Positions 63,186-64,000 of a stretch of DNA of 64,000 bases are shown piece by piece. The stretch is from positions 744,001 to 808,000 of the forward strand of contig NZ_JAKJHW010000001.1 in assembly GCF_021646685.1 (NCBI RefSeq), given 5' to 3'. The notes under the pieces were generated by a model, which was not told the DNA's origin, searched no databases, and saw nothing but the letters and a program-made list of their open reading frames with translations. The DNA comes from Pseudalkalibacillus salsuginis (lineage in GTDB: Bacteria; Bacillota; Bacilli; Bacillales; Fictibacillaceae). Every line of letters begins with the position of its first letter. Position 1 is the stretch's first letter. The position numbers and the translations under genes are program-made.

Positions 63186-63623
63186 TTACAACGGCAAACT
63201 CATAGTAACTGTTCTTACATTAAAGCCCATTTTTTCGTACAACTTAATAGCTTTGTTCCCCGCAAAAGCACTTAAACGCACTTCAGAGTATCCATCTTGC
63301 TTTAAATGGTCAATCGCTGTTTTCATTAAACGTTTAGAAATTCCATATCCCCTAAATTCTTCTATAACAAATAGTTCATAAATAAATCCATTCAATTTAT
63401 CAGTAAACTGGTCTTTACTTTCCCCTAAAAGAATCCAGCCCATTAATTTATCGCCTACTGCTGCTATTAAGTAATAGCTTCCCTTATTCAGAAGTGGTTT
63501 AACTAGTTATTCGATTTTTTCATTAGTAGGTTTTACTTCACCTAATGTGCCATCAAAAACTGCTTCTGGAGAAAGTGTCAAAACCTTTTTAAGTTCCGAA
63601 TCGGTAGGTTTTCGAAAATCCAT
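63186..63623 (-). pseudogene. GNAT acetyltransferase with an in-frame stop
   Basis: From ATG 63623 the frame reads MDFRKPTDSELKKVLTLSPE, hits TAA at 63507-63509 (codon 39), then continues uninterrupted LVKPLLNKGSYYLIAAVGDK to the acetyl-CoA motif EFRGYGISKRLMKTAI and EKMGFNV. Without the stop it would be a normal 145-residue GNAT. The downstream part from 63443 could be translated alone but lacks the first strands. Confidence 0.75.
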
Positions 63624-63842
63624 TAATTGAATCAGTCCTTTCAATATCCTTTACCAGTTTAGCATAATATCCAAGACAATATATTCCATTCTCACTCAAC
63701 TAAACGGCCCTAAAATGAAAAGTAAGCGCTTATCCTTGTTCCAGGATAGCGCCCGATTATTGAAGAACCTATTTAGACAATAGTGTTGTTCTCCTTTTTA
63801 CTGAATAGTACGGATGTAAAGTAAGACAGTTTCTAGTGGTTA

Positions 63843-64000
63843 CTAAATAGGACCCATGGGACCAGTTTTTGTTCTTTTCTTTCTATTTTTATCAAAAATA
63901 ATGGTTGTAAAAAACCCAAGAAAACCTATCCCTAAACAATAAAAGGGGAAATATGAACTCAATGGTGATATAACTTTGATTTCAAAAATATCAAGTATGA
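63843..64000 (-). CDS. Partial membrane protein entering from the right edge
   Basis: About 52 codons with stop TAG at 63843, reading LDIFEIKVISPLSSYFPFYC then LGIGFLGFFTTIIFDKNRKK and RTKTGPMGPI. One transmembrane helix and a basic tail, as at the C-terminus of a small membrane protein. Start lies outside the window. The 63624-63842 interval shows only a short GCGCTTATCC..GGATAGCGC hairpin (about 63726). Confidence 0.45.
   Translation of the reverse strand, partial: ILDIFEIKVISPLSSYFPFYCLGIGFLGFFTTIIFDKNRKKRTKTGPMGPI

Overview
The window is chromosomal DNA of an endospore-forming Bacillaceae species (Firmicutes). The evidence is spore genes (sspH, a cse60 homologue), Gram-positive regulatory RNAs (T-box, SAM, cobalamin and Mn riboswitches), strong AGGAGG-type ribosome sites, and a gene order (leuS, ytqAB, ytpAB, ytoA, metK-pckA, ytmA-ytlACD-ytkD, then menFDHBEC) that follows Bacillus subtilis closely. 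I cannot name the genus from sequence alone.

Layout. 0-8.5 kb holds housekeeping and small metabolic genes: PRC-barrel protein, rRNA pseudouridine synthase, MurJ-type lipid II flippase, YtfP flavoprotein, a GNAT, a NUDIX hydrolase, Cse60, two rhodaneses and an acyl-CoA thioesterase. 8.5-12.4 kb holds an apparently orphaned cobalamin riboswitch and leuS, whose T-box (specifier CUC) lies about 700 bp upstream of the start codon; the gap is filled by a structured direct repeat. 12.4-27.2 kb is core genome: HD hydrolase, two PAP2 phosphatases, the tRNA-modification pair ytqA/ytqB, the ytpAB terpenoid/lysophospholipase pair, a gamma-carbonic anhydrase, metK with its S-box, pckA with a CcpN-like site, and the YtlACD importer with YtkD.

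27.2-44.4 kb is an accessory segment between ytkD and the men genes. It has small orphan proteins, a lone A118-type holin, and a tightly overlapped operon (acyl-CoA ligase, unusual thiolase, two hotdog dehydratase subunits, then an SDR) behind the biotin transporter gene bioY. It also has an alkyladenine glycosylase, an alpha/beta hydrolase, an SGNH esterase, a large PAS/GAF/GGDEF/EAL protein and a Cu,Zn-SOD-like lipoprotein. 44.4-53.9 kb carries a complete menaquinone block: menF-menD-menH-menB-menE-menC on the minus strand, and menA plus a DHNA-CoA-type thioesterase divergently. 54-59.1 kb has an ABC exporter pair, a secreted subtilisin, a MoeB/ThiF enzyme and sspH. 59.2-64 kb is AT-rich and decaying: an Mn riboswitch island with an intact TerC protein, surrounded by frameshifted, nonsense-containing and truncated genes.

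Intergenic DNA is unusually rich in repeats. One interspersed 115-170 bp element family (five copies) has complementary ends. A family of 52-bp tandem repeats occurs at three distant loci in a common register, once nested inside the interspersed element. 48-bp and roughly 21-bp arrays also occur. The leading candidates for something undescribed are these repeat families, the covarying structured repeat in the leuS leader, and the bioY-linked reverse-beta-oxidation-like operon whose thiolase lacks the usual second catalytic cysteine.
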